Shown here one piece after another: positions 27,615 through 34,525 of a stretch of DNA of 64,000 nucleotides. The DNA is taken from positions 2,501-66,500 of the forward strand of contig NZ_AXAE01000023.1 in the NCBI RefSeq assembly GCF_000472705.1. Reading direction: 5' to 3'. This DNA comes from Mesorhizobium erdmanii USDA 3471 (GTDB taxonomy: Bacteria > Pseudomonadota > Alphaproteobacteria > Rhizobiales > Rhizobiaceae). Position 1 is the stretch's first letter, and every line of letters begins with the position of its first letter. Under the pieces are notes generated by a model. The model saw only the letters and a program-made list of their open reading frames with translations. It did no database searches and was not told the origin of the DNA. The translations under genes were made by a program, and so were the position numbers.

Positions 27615-29237
27615 CTACATCGACATTTCGGGTTCAAGCGTGCGCTCCTTGGCCGGCTCCGGAATCTCGGTCATCGTTGCTTCCGTCAGGAGCAGCACGC
27701 TGGCGACCGAGACGGCGTTCTCAAGCGCGATGCGCACGACCTTTGTCGGGTCGATGATGCCGGCCTCGACCAGGTCGACATATTCCTTGCGGCCGGCGTC
27801 GAAGCCGAAATTTCCCTTGCCTTCCATCATTCTGGCGATGACCACTCCGCCGTCGACGGCGGAATTCTCGGCGATCTGCCGCACGGGCACTTCGAGCGCG
27901 CGCTTCAGGATCTGGACACCGGTGCGCTCGTCGCCTTCGCAACGCGCTTCTTCCTCGGTGACCGGGCCAATGCAGCGCAGCAAAGCCAGCCCGCCACCAG
28001 GCACGATGCCCTCCGCGACTGCCGCTTTGGTGGCGCTGATGGCGTCGTCGAGCGCTTCCTTCTTGGACTTCATTTCGGCTTCCGTCGGCGCGCCCACCTT
28101 GATGACGGCCACGCCGTCGGCTAGCTTCGCAAGCCGCTCCTGGAGCTTCTCACGGTCATAATCGCTGGTCGTATCGCTGACCTCTCGCCGAATCTGCTCG
28201 ACGCGTCCCTTGATGGCCTTCTGGTCGCCGCTGCCGCCGATGATGGTGGTGTTGTCCTTATCAACGACCACCCGCTTCGCGCGCCCAAGCTGGGCCATTG
28301 CAACGTTCTCGAGCTTGAGGCCCAGGTCTTCGGAAATCACCTGCCCGCCCGTCAGGATGGCAATGTCTTGCAGCATGGCTTTGCGACGATCGCCGAAGCC
28401 GGGCGCTTTCACGGCACAATTCTTGAAAGTGCCGCGGATCTGATTGACGATGAGCGTAGCCAGAGCCTCGCCCTCGACATCCTCAGCGATCACCAGCAAA
28501 GGCGAGCCTGACTTGGCCACGGCCTCGAGCAGCTTGATGAGATCGTTGAGCGTGGAGATCTTCTTTTCGACGATGAGCACGAGCGCATCCTCAAGCACCG
28601 CTTCCATCTTCTCGGCATCAGTCACGAAATAAGGAGAGAGAAAACCGCGATCGAATTGCATGCCTTCAACCACATCGAGAACGGTCTCGGTGGTCTTCGA
28701 TTCTTCGACCGTGATGACTCCTTCGCCCCCGACCTTCTCCATGGCCTCGCCGATCAGCTGGCCGATGAGAGGATCGTTGTGAGCGGAGATCGTCGCCACC
28801 TGTTCCTTCTCGCGCCTCGTCGAGACCGGGCGCGAAATCTGTTTGAGTGTCTCGATCGCGCGCTTCGCCGCGCGGTCGAGACCGCGTTTAATGTCGATTG
28901 CGCTGGCGCCGGCGACCACATTGCGAACGCCGTCGGCGAATATTGCGTGGGCAAGGATAGTTGCTGTGCTCGTTCCGTCGCCGACCATGTCGCCAGTTTT
29001 CTCGGCTGCCTGTCTCAACATGCGGGCGCCGAGATTTTCTTCGGGGTCCTTCAAGTCGATTTCCTTGGCGATCGTCACTCCATCGTTGCAGACGATCGGG
29101 GCTCCCCATTTCCTTTCGATCAGAACCGATTTCGAACGCGGACCGAGCGTTACTCGCACGGCGTCTGCAAGTTGGGTCGTACCGCGAAGGATCTTTTCGC
29201 GCGCCGCCGAGCGGAACAGTACCTGTTTGTGAGCCAT
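27615..29237 (-). CDS. groEL: GroEL chaperonin, orphan paralogue without groES
   Basis: 540 residues, collinear with GroEL throughout. It has the ATP-binding segment TLGPRSKSVLIE, DGVTIAKEIDL and VGDGTSTATILAHAI, and the apical/intermediate motif VKAPGFGDRRKAMLQDIAILTGG. The C-terminus ends LEPEMSM and lacks the Gly-Gly-Met repeats of housekeeping GroEL. No groES gene is adjacent. Rhizobia carry several groEL copies, and this one sits behind an FNR-type palindrome 61 bp upstream. It probably serves as a low-oxygen chaperonin that borrows GroES from another locus. Confidence 0.96.
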   Translation of the reverse strand: MAHKQVLFRSAAREKILRGTTQLADAVRVTLGPRSKSVLIERKWGAPIVCNDGVTIAKEIDLKDPEENLGARMLRQAAEKTGDMVGDGTSTATILAHAIFADGVRNVVAGASAIDIKRGLDRAAKRAIETLKQISRPVSTRREKEQVATISAHNDPLIGQLIGEAMEKVGGEGVITVEESKTTETVLDVVEGMQFDRGFLSPYFVTDAEKMEAVLEDALVLIVEKKISTLNDLIKLLEAVAKSGSPLLVIAEDVEGEALATLIVNQIRGTFKNCAVKAPGFGDRRKAMLQDIAILTGGQVISEDLGLKLENVAMAQLGRAKRVVVDKDNTTIIGGSGDQKAIKGRVEQIRREVSDTTSDYDREKLQERLAKLADGVAVIKVGAPTEAEMKSKKEALDDAISATKAAVAEGIVPGGGLALLRCIGPVTEEEARCEGDERTGVQILKRALEVPVRQIAENSAVDGGVVIARMMEGKGNFGFDAGRKEYVDLVEAGIIDPTKVVRIALENAVSVASVLLLTEATMTEIPEPAKERTLEPEMSM

Positions 29238-29291
29238 GGTCGTCTCCCGGTGTCAGACCTATTCACATAGCTGTGCTATCGCCGACGGGCT

Positions 29292-29305
29292 TTGATGCGT
29301 ATCAA
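29292..29305 (-). promoter_or_regulatory. FNR/FixK-type site TTGATGCGTATCAA
   Basis: Perfect TTGAT-N4-ATCAA, 61 bp before the groEL start. Confidence 0.75.
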
Positions 29306-29329
29306 TAGCGCCAATGGCGACACATCGTG

Positions 29330-29343
29330 TTGACCGGGATCAA
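29330..29343 (+). promoter_or_regulatory. FNR/FixK-type site TTGACCGGGATCAA
   Basis: About 62 bp before the gene at 29399. It is separate from the groEL site 38 bp away. Confidence 0.7.
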
Positions 29344-29398
29344 TGCCGACAAAGTCTTTGGCTGCTCTGCTGCCGCTTGGTCACATCAGGAGGTAGTC

Positions 29399-29908
29399 AT
29401 GCGGACGAACGAAACACCGCACTACGACGCCAGCGTCAACACGACGGGCTGCTGCCCCAAATTCAACCCGGGCGGCTGGGACGATCAAGAATTGCACTTC
29501 ACCGACAAGCCGTTCGTGAGGGCGACAACCCACAGCGTCATGCATGTTCCGGTGAACATGGGCAGCGTTTTTGCCCGCGCCAGCGAGCACATCGACGACG
29601 CCGGCGCCTCCGCCGAGGGCCAGTATATCGTTCTCAGCCGCGATCTGTCGCCGTGGACAAGCGAGCATCTTTTCTCGATATCGAAAGCCGTGCCGGGGGA
29701 GGAAATGACCACGCTCACGGGCGACTTCATCACCAAGGTTTTCGAAGGGGCGTTCGAGCAGGTGAGGGGCTGGCACGAGGAAATGCTTGAGCTTGCGCGC
29801 CAACGCAATCCCAAGGCTGCCGATGTATATTTCTTCTACACGACCTGCCCGAAATGCGCCGCGGCCTATGGCAAGAACTATGTCGTCGGCGTGGCGAAGA
29901 TCGCCTGA
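29399..29908 (+). CDS. conserved hypothetical protein with CC and CxxC motifs
   Basis: 169 residues with a strong AGGAGG RBS. An N-terminal TTGCCPKF and a C-terminal YTTCPKCAAAYGKNYVVG supply two cysteine pairs that could bind a metal or act in redox chemistry. In between are HFTDKPFVRATTHSVMHVPVNMG and a helical part. I recall homologues labelled only 'hydrolase' or hypothetical. No signal peptide. It is monocistronic with a FixK-type site, facing the arcC remnant. Confidence 0.75.
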   Translation: MRTNETPHYDASVNTTGCCPKFNPGGWDDQELHFTDKPFVRATTHSVMHVPVNMGSVFARASEHIDDAGASAEGQYIVLSRDLSPWTSEHLFSISKAVPGEEMTTLTGDFITKVFEGAFEQVRGWHEEMLELARQRNPKAADVYFFYTTCPKCAAAYGKNYVVGVAKIA

Positions 29909-29934
29909 AGCCGGCTCGGCTCGCGTCAGTCTCA

Positions 29935-30325
29935 AGGTTCAAACCAGGTGCCCCGGCGCCGCTTGGCGATCTCGGTCGCGGCACCGATCTTGGGTCCCAT
30001 CGAGCCAGCGGAGAAATCCTTCCCAAAAGCTCTGTTGCTCCGACGTGCGCAGGTGCCCGGGCAGCCGGCGTGCCGCAACCCATCTAGACCGCGTCGATAT
30101 TCGTGAGCATCAACAGCATACCGGCGTTCAACTGGCGCGCCAGCAGCGAGCTTGCCAGATCCTTGTCGGTGACAGCGACCAAGCGGACCTGCGGACGGTT
30201 GCCATGCGTGATCACCTGGGAATGGCCCTCGCCAATCAGCGCGGCCAGACTGACGCGGCGCGCTTGACATTGTTGCGCTGGTCTTCGGCGGTCATGGGTT
30301 CGCCGCGCCGCAACGATCGCGAAAC
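29935..30325 (-). pseudogene. carbamate kinase (arcC) remnant
   Basis: On the minus strand three frames give consecutive pieces of carbamate kinase. RRGEPMTAEDQRNNVKRAA is the N-terminal part. After a one-base shift come LAALIGEGHSQVITHGN and PQV. This jumps directly to the C-terminal part TDKDLASSLLARQLNAG and MLLMLTNIDAV, which ends in a TAG. In another frame TPAARA and then FSAGSMGPKIGAATEIAKRR continue to the end. About 150 central codons are missing and at least two frameshifts are present, so it cannot make an enzyme. Carbamate kinase yields ATP in anaerobic arginine fermentation. No arcA or arcB is nearby. Confidence 0.85.
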
Positions 30326-30326
30326 A

Positions 30327-30758
30327 TCACTTATCCTTCGGCCAAAGCTCTCGCAGCGATTTCTTCATCGAATTGCGGACCTGAACGATCTCGCCGTGGG
30401 AGATGTGCCGGTCGAGGAGCCGGAACACCGCCCCTATAGCCCTGTCCACGTCGATCTCGGGCTCGTAGCCAAAGCTGTTGCGAACGCAGATGGCGAAGTC
30501 GCGCTTCGTGCGTTCCCATGCCGGCTCGGCCGGGTTCCACCCTTCGAAATAGATGCCTCTTATCAGCGTTGGCAACTGAGCCGACAGATCAGCCATTTCT
30601 TCCGGCGAAAGCCAGTCGCGCACGGTGTGGAGGACCGCCTTCAACAGGCGGAAGGCGCTTTGCTCGTTCCAGTCCAGATCCTTGGCGAGTTCGTTCACCC
30701 ATTGCTGCGCCTGCTCGGCGGCATGTGCGATGGACGCGTGCGAAACAGAATGTGTCAT
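30327..30758 (-). CDS. DUF2267 family protein
   Basis: 143 residues. The start at 30758 is chosen because AAGG lies nine bases upstream; an ATG at 30767 overlaps that RBS. The segments WVNELAKDLDWNEQSAFRLLKAVLHTVRDWL and LSAQLPTLIRGIYFEGW match DUF2267, a helical family of unknown function. These proteins often accompany Usp and Hsp20 genes. The FixK-type site at 30811 is 59 bp upstream. The gene is followed directly by the arcC remnant. Confidence 0.88.
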   Translation of the reverse strand: MTHSVSHASIAHAAEQAQQWVNELAKDLDWNEQSAFRLLKAVLHTVRDWLSPEEMADLSAQLPTLIRGIYFEGWNPAEPAWERTKRDFAICVRNSFGYEPEIDVDRAIGAVFRLLDRHISHGEIVQVRNSMKKSLRELWPKDK

Positions 30759-30810
30759 GGTTGTCATCCTTCAATCTGCTTGCATCTTGCGTTGTCGCGA
30801 TCCGGGCGCA

Positions 30811-30824
30811 TTGCGCGGGATCAA
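30811..30824 (-). promoter_or_regulatory. FixK-type site TTGCGCGGGATCAA
   Basis: Asymmetric FixK form (on the minus strand TTGAT-N4-CGCAA). It is 59 bp before the DUF2267 start. Confidence 0.6.
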
Positions 30825-31222
30825 GTTTTTGCGTTCTTCAGCCGCCTGCCCTGTTCACCAGCAACTGGGCAATCCGGTCGCCCTTGGCGACGGCCGGACG
30901 GCCCGTCGGGGCACAACGGTTTGCCAAGCGCATCCCAGGTCTCCGCGGGCGCATCGTGCGGCGATTAACTCATCCGAATGTAAGGGCAGCGGTGTGATGC
31001 GCAGCCGCTCCTTGCCGCGCGACGTGGGGATGCCGGCCCATCCCGAAATCGTCGTTGGAGCACCAGACTTTGACCTTTCCGAAGACGTCTGGCGCGCAGC
31101 GATGTCAATCGAGCCTAGACCAGGCCCGCAATCCTGCAGGTGAACAAATGGGGTAGGATACCGACGGCGCCGGGTGTAACCTCACGCCCGCATGCGTCTG
31201 AGCGATAATTGAAGGGACTGTC
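30825..31222. other. intergenic stretch, possibly gene debris
   Basis: No intact gene. On the minus strand near 30841-30925 a short frame reads AVAKGDRIAQLLVNRAGG and stops, which vaguely resembles part of a dUTPase. On the plus strand near 31025-31143 a frame reads PEIVVGAPDFDLSEDVW. Both are too short to assign. No clear promoter element is visible for the gene at 31223. Confidence 0.4.
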
Positions 31223-31417
31223 GTGGACCGGTTCATCGCAAGGGCCAATATCGCCCATTTGGAAGACCTGCTCGCCAGAGAAACCGACCCGGAAAAGCGG
31301 CGGGTGGTCGAGACTCTGCTTGCCCGTGAAAAGCACAAGCTCGAAATCGCGATTCATCAGGCTGATACTGCTACCGAGCAAGACGGGCCTTCGAAGATCG
31401 AGGACCCTGCAGCTTAA
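31223..31417 (+). CDS. small helical hypothetical protein (64 aa)
   Basis: GTG start with AAGGGA five bases upstream. The protein is charged and helical (DRFIARANIAHLEDLLARETD, then VETLLAREKHKLEIAI) and ends in an acidic tail. It is a paralogue of the 62-residue protein at 17597, sharing the ETD-x3-R-x4-LLA-x-E core. Function unknown. It is convergent with hsp20 across a perfect 10-bp stem-loop. Confidence 0.75.
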   Translation: MDRFIARANIAHLEDLLARETDPEKRRVVETLLAREKHKLEIAIHQADTATEQDGPSKIEDPAA

Positions 31418-31427
31418 CTCGACGAAA

Positions 31428-31457
31428 GCTTCCTCAGTGCGGTCGCGCTGAGGAAGC
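31428..31457. terminator. bidirectional stem-loop between convergent genes
   Basis: GCTTCCTCAG (31428-31437) and CTGAGGAAGC (31448-31457) form a perfect 10-bp stem with a 10-base loop. On the minus strand it is followed by TTTCG, so it probably ends the hsp20 transcript; the plus-strand side lacks a T tract. Confidence 0.6.
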
Positions 31458-31471
31458 AAACATTCGCGCGG

Positions 31472-32014
31472 TCAAGCGGCTTTGACGGCAATCTTCTTTT
31501 CGGCCTTCTGCGCTTCGGGGGTCTTGGGCAGCTTCACGGTAAGCACGCCCTTGGTGAAGCTGGCGTCGATCTTGTCGGCGTCGACCCCTTCGGGCAACTG
31601 GAATGACCGCTGGAACGAGCCGTAGCGGCGTTCCGAGAGATAGTAGTCCTTTTCCTTTTCCTCCTTCTCCTCGTTCTTTTCGCCCTTGATCGTCAGGACG
31701 CGGTTGGTGAGCTTGATGTCGACGTTCTTCTCGTCGATGCCGGGCAGTTCAGCGGTGATCTCGAATCCGTTGGACTTTTCAACGAGGTCCATGGCCGGCG
31801 CCACCGACCAGGCATCGCTGCGCAAGGCCGGCAGGTCGCGACCGAAAAGCGAACGCGTGGAGGGCAAACGGAAATCGAAGGGGTGGAAATCGTCGAAAAG
31901 CCGATCGACTTCGCGACGCAGACTCTCGAACGGCCCCATCCAGTTGTCCGACCTGGGGGCGGCAGGAGCATTCTTCTCGGATTTCACGGGCAGTTTGGTA
32001 GCAGCTTCAGCCAT
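31472..32014 (-). CDS. Hsp20 small heat-shock protein
   Basis: 180 residues, AAGGAGA RBS. An N-terminal arm (WMGPFESLRREVDRLFDDF) precedes the alpha-crystallin domain (about residues 70-165), with ELPGIDEKNVDIKL, a charged loop of E/K repeats, SERRYGSFQRSFQLPEG and the closing GVLTVKLPK. It forms oligomers that hold unfolded proteins. It sits behind a 49-codon small gene, and the nearest FixK-type site (32226) is upstream of that gene, so the two are probably co-transcribed. Confidence 0.95.
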   Translation of the reverse strand: MAEAATKLPVKSEKNAPAAPRSDNWMGPFESLRREVDRLFDDFHPFDFRLPSTRSLFGRDLPALRSDAWSVAPAMDLVEKSNGFEITAELPGIDEKNVDIKLTNRVLTIKGEKNEEKEEKEKDYYLSERRYGSFQRSFQLPEGVDADKIDASFTKGVLTVKLPKTPEAQKAEKKIAVKAA

Positions 32015-32026
32015 TGTTCGTCTCCT

Positions 32027-32176
32027 TTAGACAGATTTCTGGACAAGTTGCTGCCTCCGCTCTTCCACCTCCTCCCAGGAGGCACCGGAGCGGTGATAGC
32101 GAGCTCGCTCGCCAGGGGATGAACCGGCAATTTTCCGCGACTCCCATGTGCAGGACTCGTCGCATCGCCAATTCAT
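32027..32176 (-). CDS. putative small protein (49 aa) ahead of hsp20
   Basis: The ATG at 32176 has CAGG seven bases upstream and is 56 bp from the FixK-type site at 32226, the same spacing as for confirmed genes. The peptide opens MNWRCDESCTWESRK and ends GASWEEVEERRQQLVQ, with two cysteines near the N-terminus. It ends 12 bases before the hsp20 start. I recognise no family. It could be a leader or a real microprotein. Confidence 0.45.
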   Translation of the reverse strand: MNWRCDESCTWESRKIAGSSPGERARYHRSGASWEEVEERRQQLVQKSV

Positions 32177-32225
32177 GACTGGCCTGTCGAGATAGTCATC
32201 AAAGCCTGGGGATGAGCAGCGATCC

Positions 32226-32239
32226 TTGATCGGCGTCAA
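32226..32239 (-). promoter_or_regulatory. FNR/FixK-type site TTGATCGGCGTCAA
   Basis: 56 bp before the small gene at 32176 and 218 bp before hsp20. Confidence 0.6.
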
Positions 32240-32310
32240 ATAAGACGAAGAAAGCCGAACTCAGCTCAAACATCCTCCAATGCCACGCCGCACAGGAATG
32301 CGATCTCGAT

Positions 32311-32324
32311 TTGACTGCGGTCAA
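32311..32324 (+). promoter_or_regulatory. FNR/FixK-type site TTGACTGCGGTCAA
   Basis: Symmetric TTGAC-N4-GTCAA, 63 bp before the SDR gene at 32381. Confidence 0.7.
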
Positions 32325-32380
32325 GGCACTGACCTTCAGCGATCGCTATTGGCTACCTGATCAAACGGAGTCTTACGAAC

Positions 32381-33133
32381 ATGGATTTCAAAGGCAAAAC
32401 GGCGATCGTCACCGGGGCCGGATCGGGAATTGGCGCAGCCATTGCCCTTGAACTGGCCACCCGTGGAGCGCATGTCGTCGTCGCGGATATCGACCATTCT
32501 TCAGCGGTGGACACCGTTACGCGGATCGCGTCTGAGGTCGGGAGTGCGCTCGCCTTCGAGGTCGATGTCGCCGACGCCGAGTCGGTCAGAGAGATGGCCA
32601 ACTTCGCCGTGAAAGAGTTCGGGGGACTGCATCTCGCGGTTAACAACGCCGGTATCGGCGGGCCAAGCGAAACCACGGCCGATTATCCGCTGGAGGATTG
32701 GCGCAAGATCATCGATGTGAATCTCAACGGTGTCTTCTACTGCCTGAAATACGAGATTGCCGCCATGCTCGAGACGGGAGAAGGCGGAGCCATCGTCAAC
32801 ATGTCGTCCGTCTTGGGTTCGGTTGGAAGGCCGAAGGCCTGTGCCTATGTGGCGACCAAACATGCGCTGGTGGGGCTGACGAAGGTCGCGGCGATGGAGT
32901 TCGCCGCGCGAAACATCCGTATCAATGCCATCGGCCCGGCCTTCATAGACACGCCGTTGCTGACCAAGAATCTGGATCCGGACGTGATAGAAAGTCTGGC
33001 AGAATTGCACCCGGTCGGGCGGCTGGGTACACCCACGGAAGTCTCCGCGCTTACCTGTTTCCTTTTATCAAGCCAGGCAAGCTTCATAACCGGCAGCTAC
33101 CACCTGATCGACGGCGGATACACAGCGAGATGA
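32381..33133 (+). CDS. short-chain dehydrogenase/reductase (SDR)
   Basis: 250 residues. It has the classical SDR cofactor motif TGAGSGIG (residues 11-18), NNAGIGG, the catalytic serine in VNMSSVLGS, and YVATK (Tyr-x3-Lys). An acidic residue after strand 2 (VADIDHS) suggests NAD(H) rather than NADP(H). The substrate is unknown. It could recycle NADH during oxygen limitation. It has its own FixK-type site 63 bp upstream. Confidence 0.92.
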   Translation: MDFKGKTAIVTGAGSGIGAAIALELATRGAHVVVADIDHSSAVDTVTRIASEVGSALAFEVDVADAESVREMANFAVKEFGGLHLAVNNAGIGGPSETTADYPLEDWRKIIDVNLNGVFYCLKYEIAAMLETGEGGAIVNMSSVLGSVGRPKACAYVATKHALVGLTKVAAMEFAARNIRINAIGPAFIDTPLLTKNLDPDVIESLAELHPVGRLGTPTEVSALTCFLLSSQASFITGSYHLIDGGYTAR

Positions 33134-33241
33134 TCCGCCAAGGCCGCCATGCGTCACAGAAACGATGCTGCGGGAAGCGGTGCCTGTCGAGAAATGATTC
33201 AAATCAAAGCGTCCAGCCATCGCTTGGATCAAGGTAATCCG

Positions 33242-33457
33242 ATGTGGAATCCCGTCGCCAGCGCGCCACTTGGCCCCAGTCTTCAACTGGCTGTCTTTGA
33301 TCAAGACGGTGTGCACGTGCTGATATTCCCTTGCAGGAGGGAGCCGATGGGTTGGAGAAATGCTGCGACCGGCGCACGCGTCGACGTCCATCCCACCCAC
33401 TGGCGTCCGTGGAACACGGATGAAAATGATCCGGATGCTCTGCGAGACCCAAACTAG
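33242..33457 (+). CDS. small hypothetical protein (71 aa)
   Basis: The ATG at 33242 follows AAGG. The protein begins MWNPVASAPLGPSLQLAVFD and contains GVHVLIFPCRR and THWRPW. I recall this as a small alphaproteobacterial family with a conserved N-terminal W-P-x-A pattern and a C-terminal HWR-x-W, function unknown. An imperfect FixK-like sequence ATGATTCAAATCAA at 33194 is 41 bp upstream; it is too close and lacks the first T, so regulation is uncertain. Confidence 0.7.
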   Translation: MWNPVASAPLGPSLQLAVFDQDGVHVLIFPCRREPMGWRNAATGARVDVHPTHWRPWNTDENDPDALRDPN

Positions 33458-33546
33458 CTTTTCGGGTCGGCAACCAATGCCATGCGCACCAGATGGGATA
33501 GGCTGCCGACGCCCATCTTGTGGTGTCTGCGGAAGCTAGGTCCCTA
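33454..33546 (-). pseudogene. possible C-terminal remnant of a FixJ/NarL-type response regulator
   Basis: One minus-strand frame reads HHKMGVGSLSHLVRMALVAD and stops shortly after. The KMG-x2-SL-x2-LVRMA pattern is the last helix of FixJ-type helix-turn-helix regulators (KM.A.SL.ELVRMA). It is preceded by a stop codon, so only about 28 codons remain. The match is short and rests on recall of the family. Confidence 0.4.
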
Positions 33547-33636
33547 TTGCTCACATCTCATCCTGCACCTGGAAGAACGCTGGCGATCGCTGGTTCAGCA
33601 CCCATGCATCCATTCGCAAACACGAGGCTCCGCCGT

Positions 33637-33650
33637 TTGACCGACATCAA
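33637..33650 (+). promoter_or_regulatory. FNR/FixK-type site TTGACCGACATCAA
   Basis: 68 bp before the Usp gene at 33712, which leads the Usp-mgtA unit. Confidence 0.7.
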
Positions 33651-33711
33651 GGCATCACATGCCACGAGATGGCAATCAGGAGGCTATCCTTTGCTCAAGC
33701 GAGGTGCCCGC

Positions 33712-34521
33712 ATGTCCTACAAAACGATTGTCGTCAACCTGGCCGTGGACACAGACCCCGCACCGATCGTCAAGCTCGCAGCGGAGCTCGCGCAGCGCTT
33801 CGATGCTCACCTCGTCGGCCTTGCGGCCGCGGATGTTCCGCCTCTGGTTTCGACAGGAGAAGGCTTGGTCTACGAAGGCGAGGTGATGCAGATCCAACGC
33901 ACCGAAATCGAAAAGCGCCTGGCCGAGATGCACGGCATTTTCGAAAAGCTCGTTCCGGCCGCGGTCAGCAGCGAGTGGATCCAGTATGTCTGCGGCCCGA
34001 CCCGCGCCTTGGGCCAGGTGGCCCGCTCGGCCGATCTAATCGTGACTGCCGACGGCGGCGAGGATGTCTACCGCGCGGTCGATATTGGCAGCCTCGTTCT
34101 TGGCGCCGGTCGACCAGTGCTGGTCGCTGCGGCCAATGCCGAACATATGCTGGGCAAGACTGTGCTTGTCGCTTGGAAAGACAGCCGGGAAGCGCGAAGG
34201 GCCTTGTCCGATTCCTTGCCGTTTCTGGTTGCAGCCAACGAGGTTGTTGTCGCCACCATGCAATCCGAATCCGCGGAAGATGTTCGAGACAGCCTTGCCG
34301 ATGTCGCGGCCTTTCTGGAGCAACACGGCATCACGGCGCGAACGGAAACTGTCGCTGGCGATGCTGACGCCGACAGGTTGTTGACCTTTGCGCGATCGAT
34401 TCATGCGGATCTGATCGTTTCAGGAGCTTATGGTCACAGCCGGCTGAGAGAATGGGCCTTTGGCGGCGTTACACGCTCGCTGATCGGCGAGGGCAGCGTC
34501 AATCGCCTCCTGTCCAACTGA
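33712..34521 (+). CDS. universal stress protein (two UspA-like domains)
   Basis: 269 residues, start at 33712 with GAGGTG upstream. The first half opens SYKTIVVNLAVDTDPAP and ends GSLVLGAGRPVLVAA. The second opens KTVLVAWKDSREARRAL and ends DLIVSGAYGHSRLREWAFGG...VNRLLSN. The nucleotide-binding glycine loop is intact. It is close to the protein at 17921. It ends four bases before the Mg-ATPase gene, so the two are almost certainly one operon. Confidence 0.93.
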   Translation: MSYKTIVVNLAVDTDPAPIVKLAAELAQRFDAHLVGLAAADVPPLVSTGEGLVYEGEVMQIQRTEIEKRLAEMHGIFEKLVPAAVSSEWIQYVCGPTRALGQVARSADLIVTADGGEDVYRAVDIGSLVLGAGRPVLVAAANAEHMLGKTVLVAWKDSREARRALSDSLPFLVAANEVVVATMQSESAEDVRDSLADVAAFLEQHGITARTETVAGDADADRLLTFARSIHADLIVSGAYGHSRLREWAFGGVTRSLIGEGSVNRLLSN

Positions 34522-34525
34522 CGGG

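Noticed and set aside
30841..30925. Minus-strand peptide AVAKGDRIAQLLVNRAGG resembling dUTPase
   Set aside because: Too short, ends at once, and the other dUTPase motifs are absent.
33194..33207. ATGATTCAAATCAA as a FixK site for the gene at 33242
   Set aside because: The first T of the half-site is missing and the centre is only 41 bp from the start codon, too close compared with the others.
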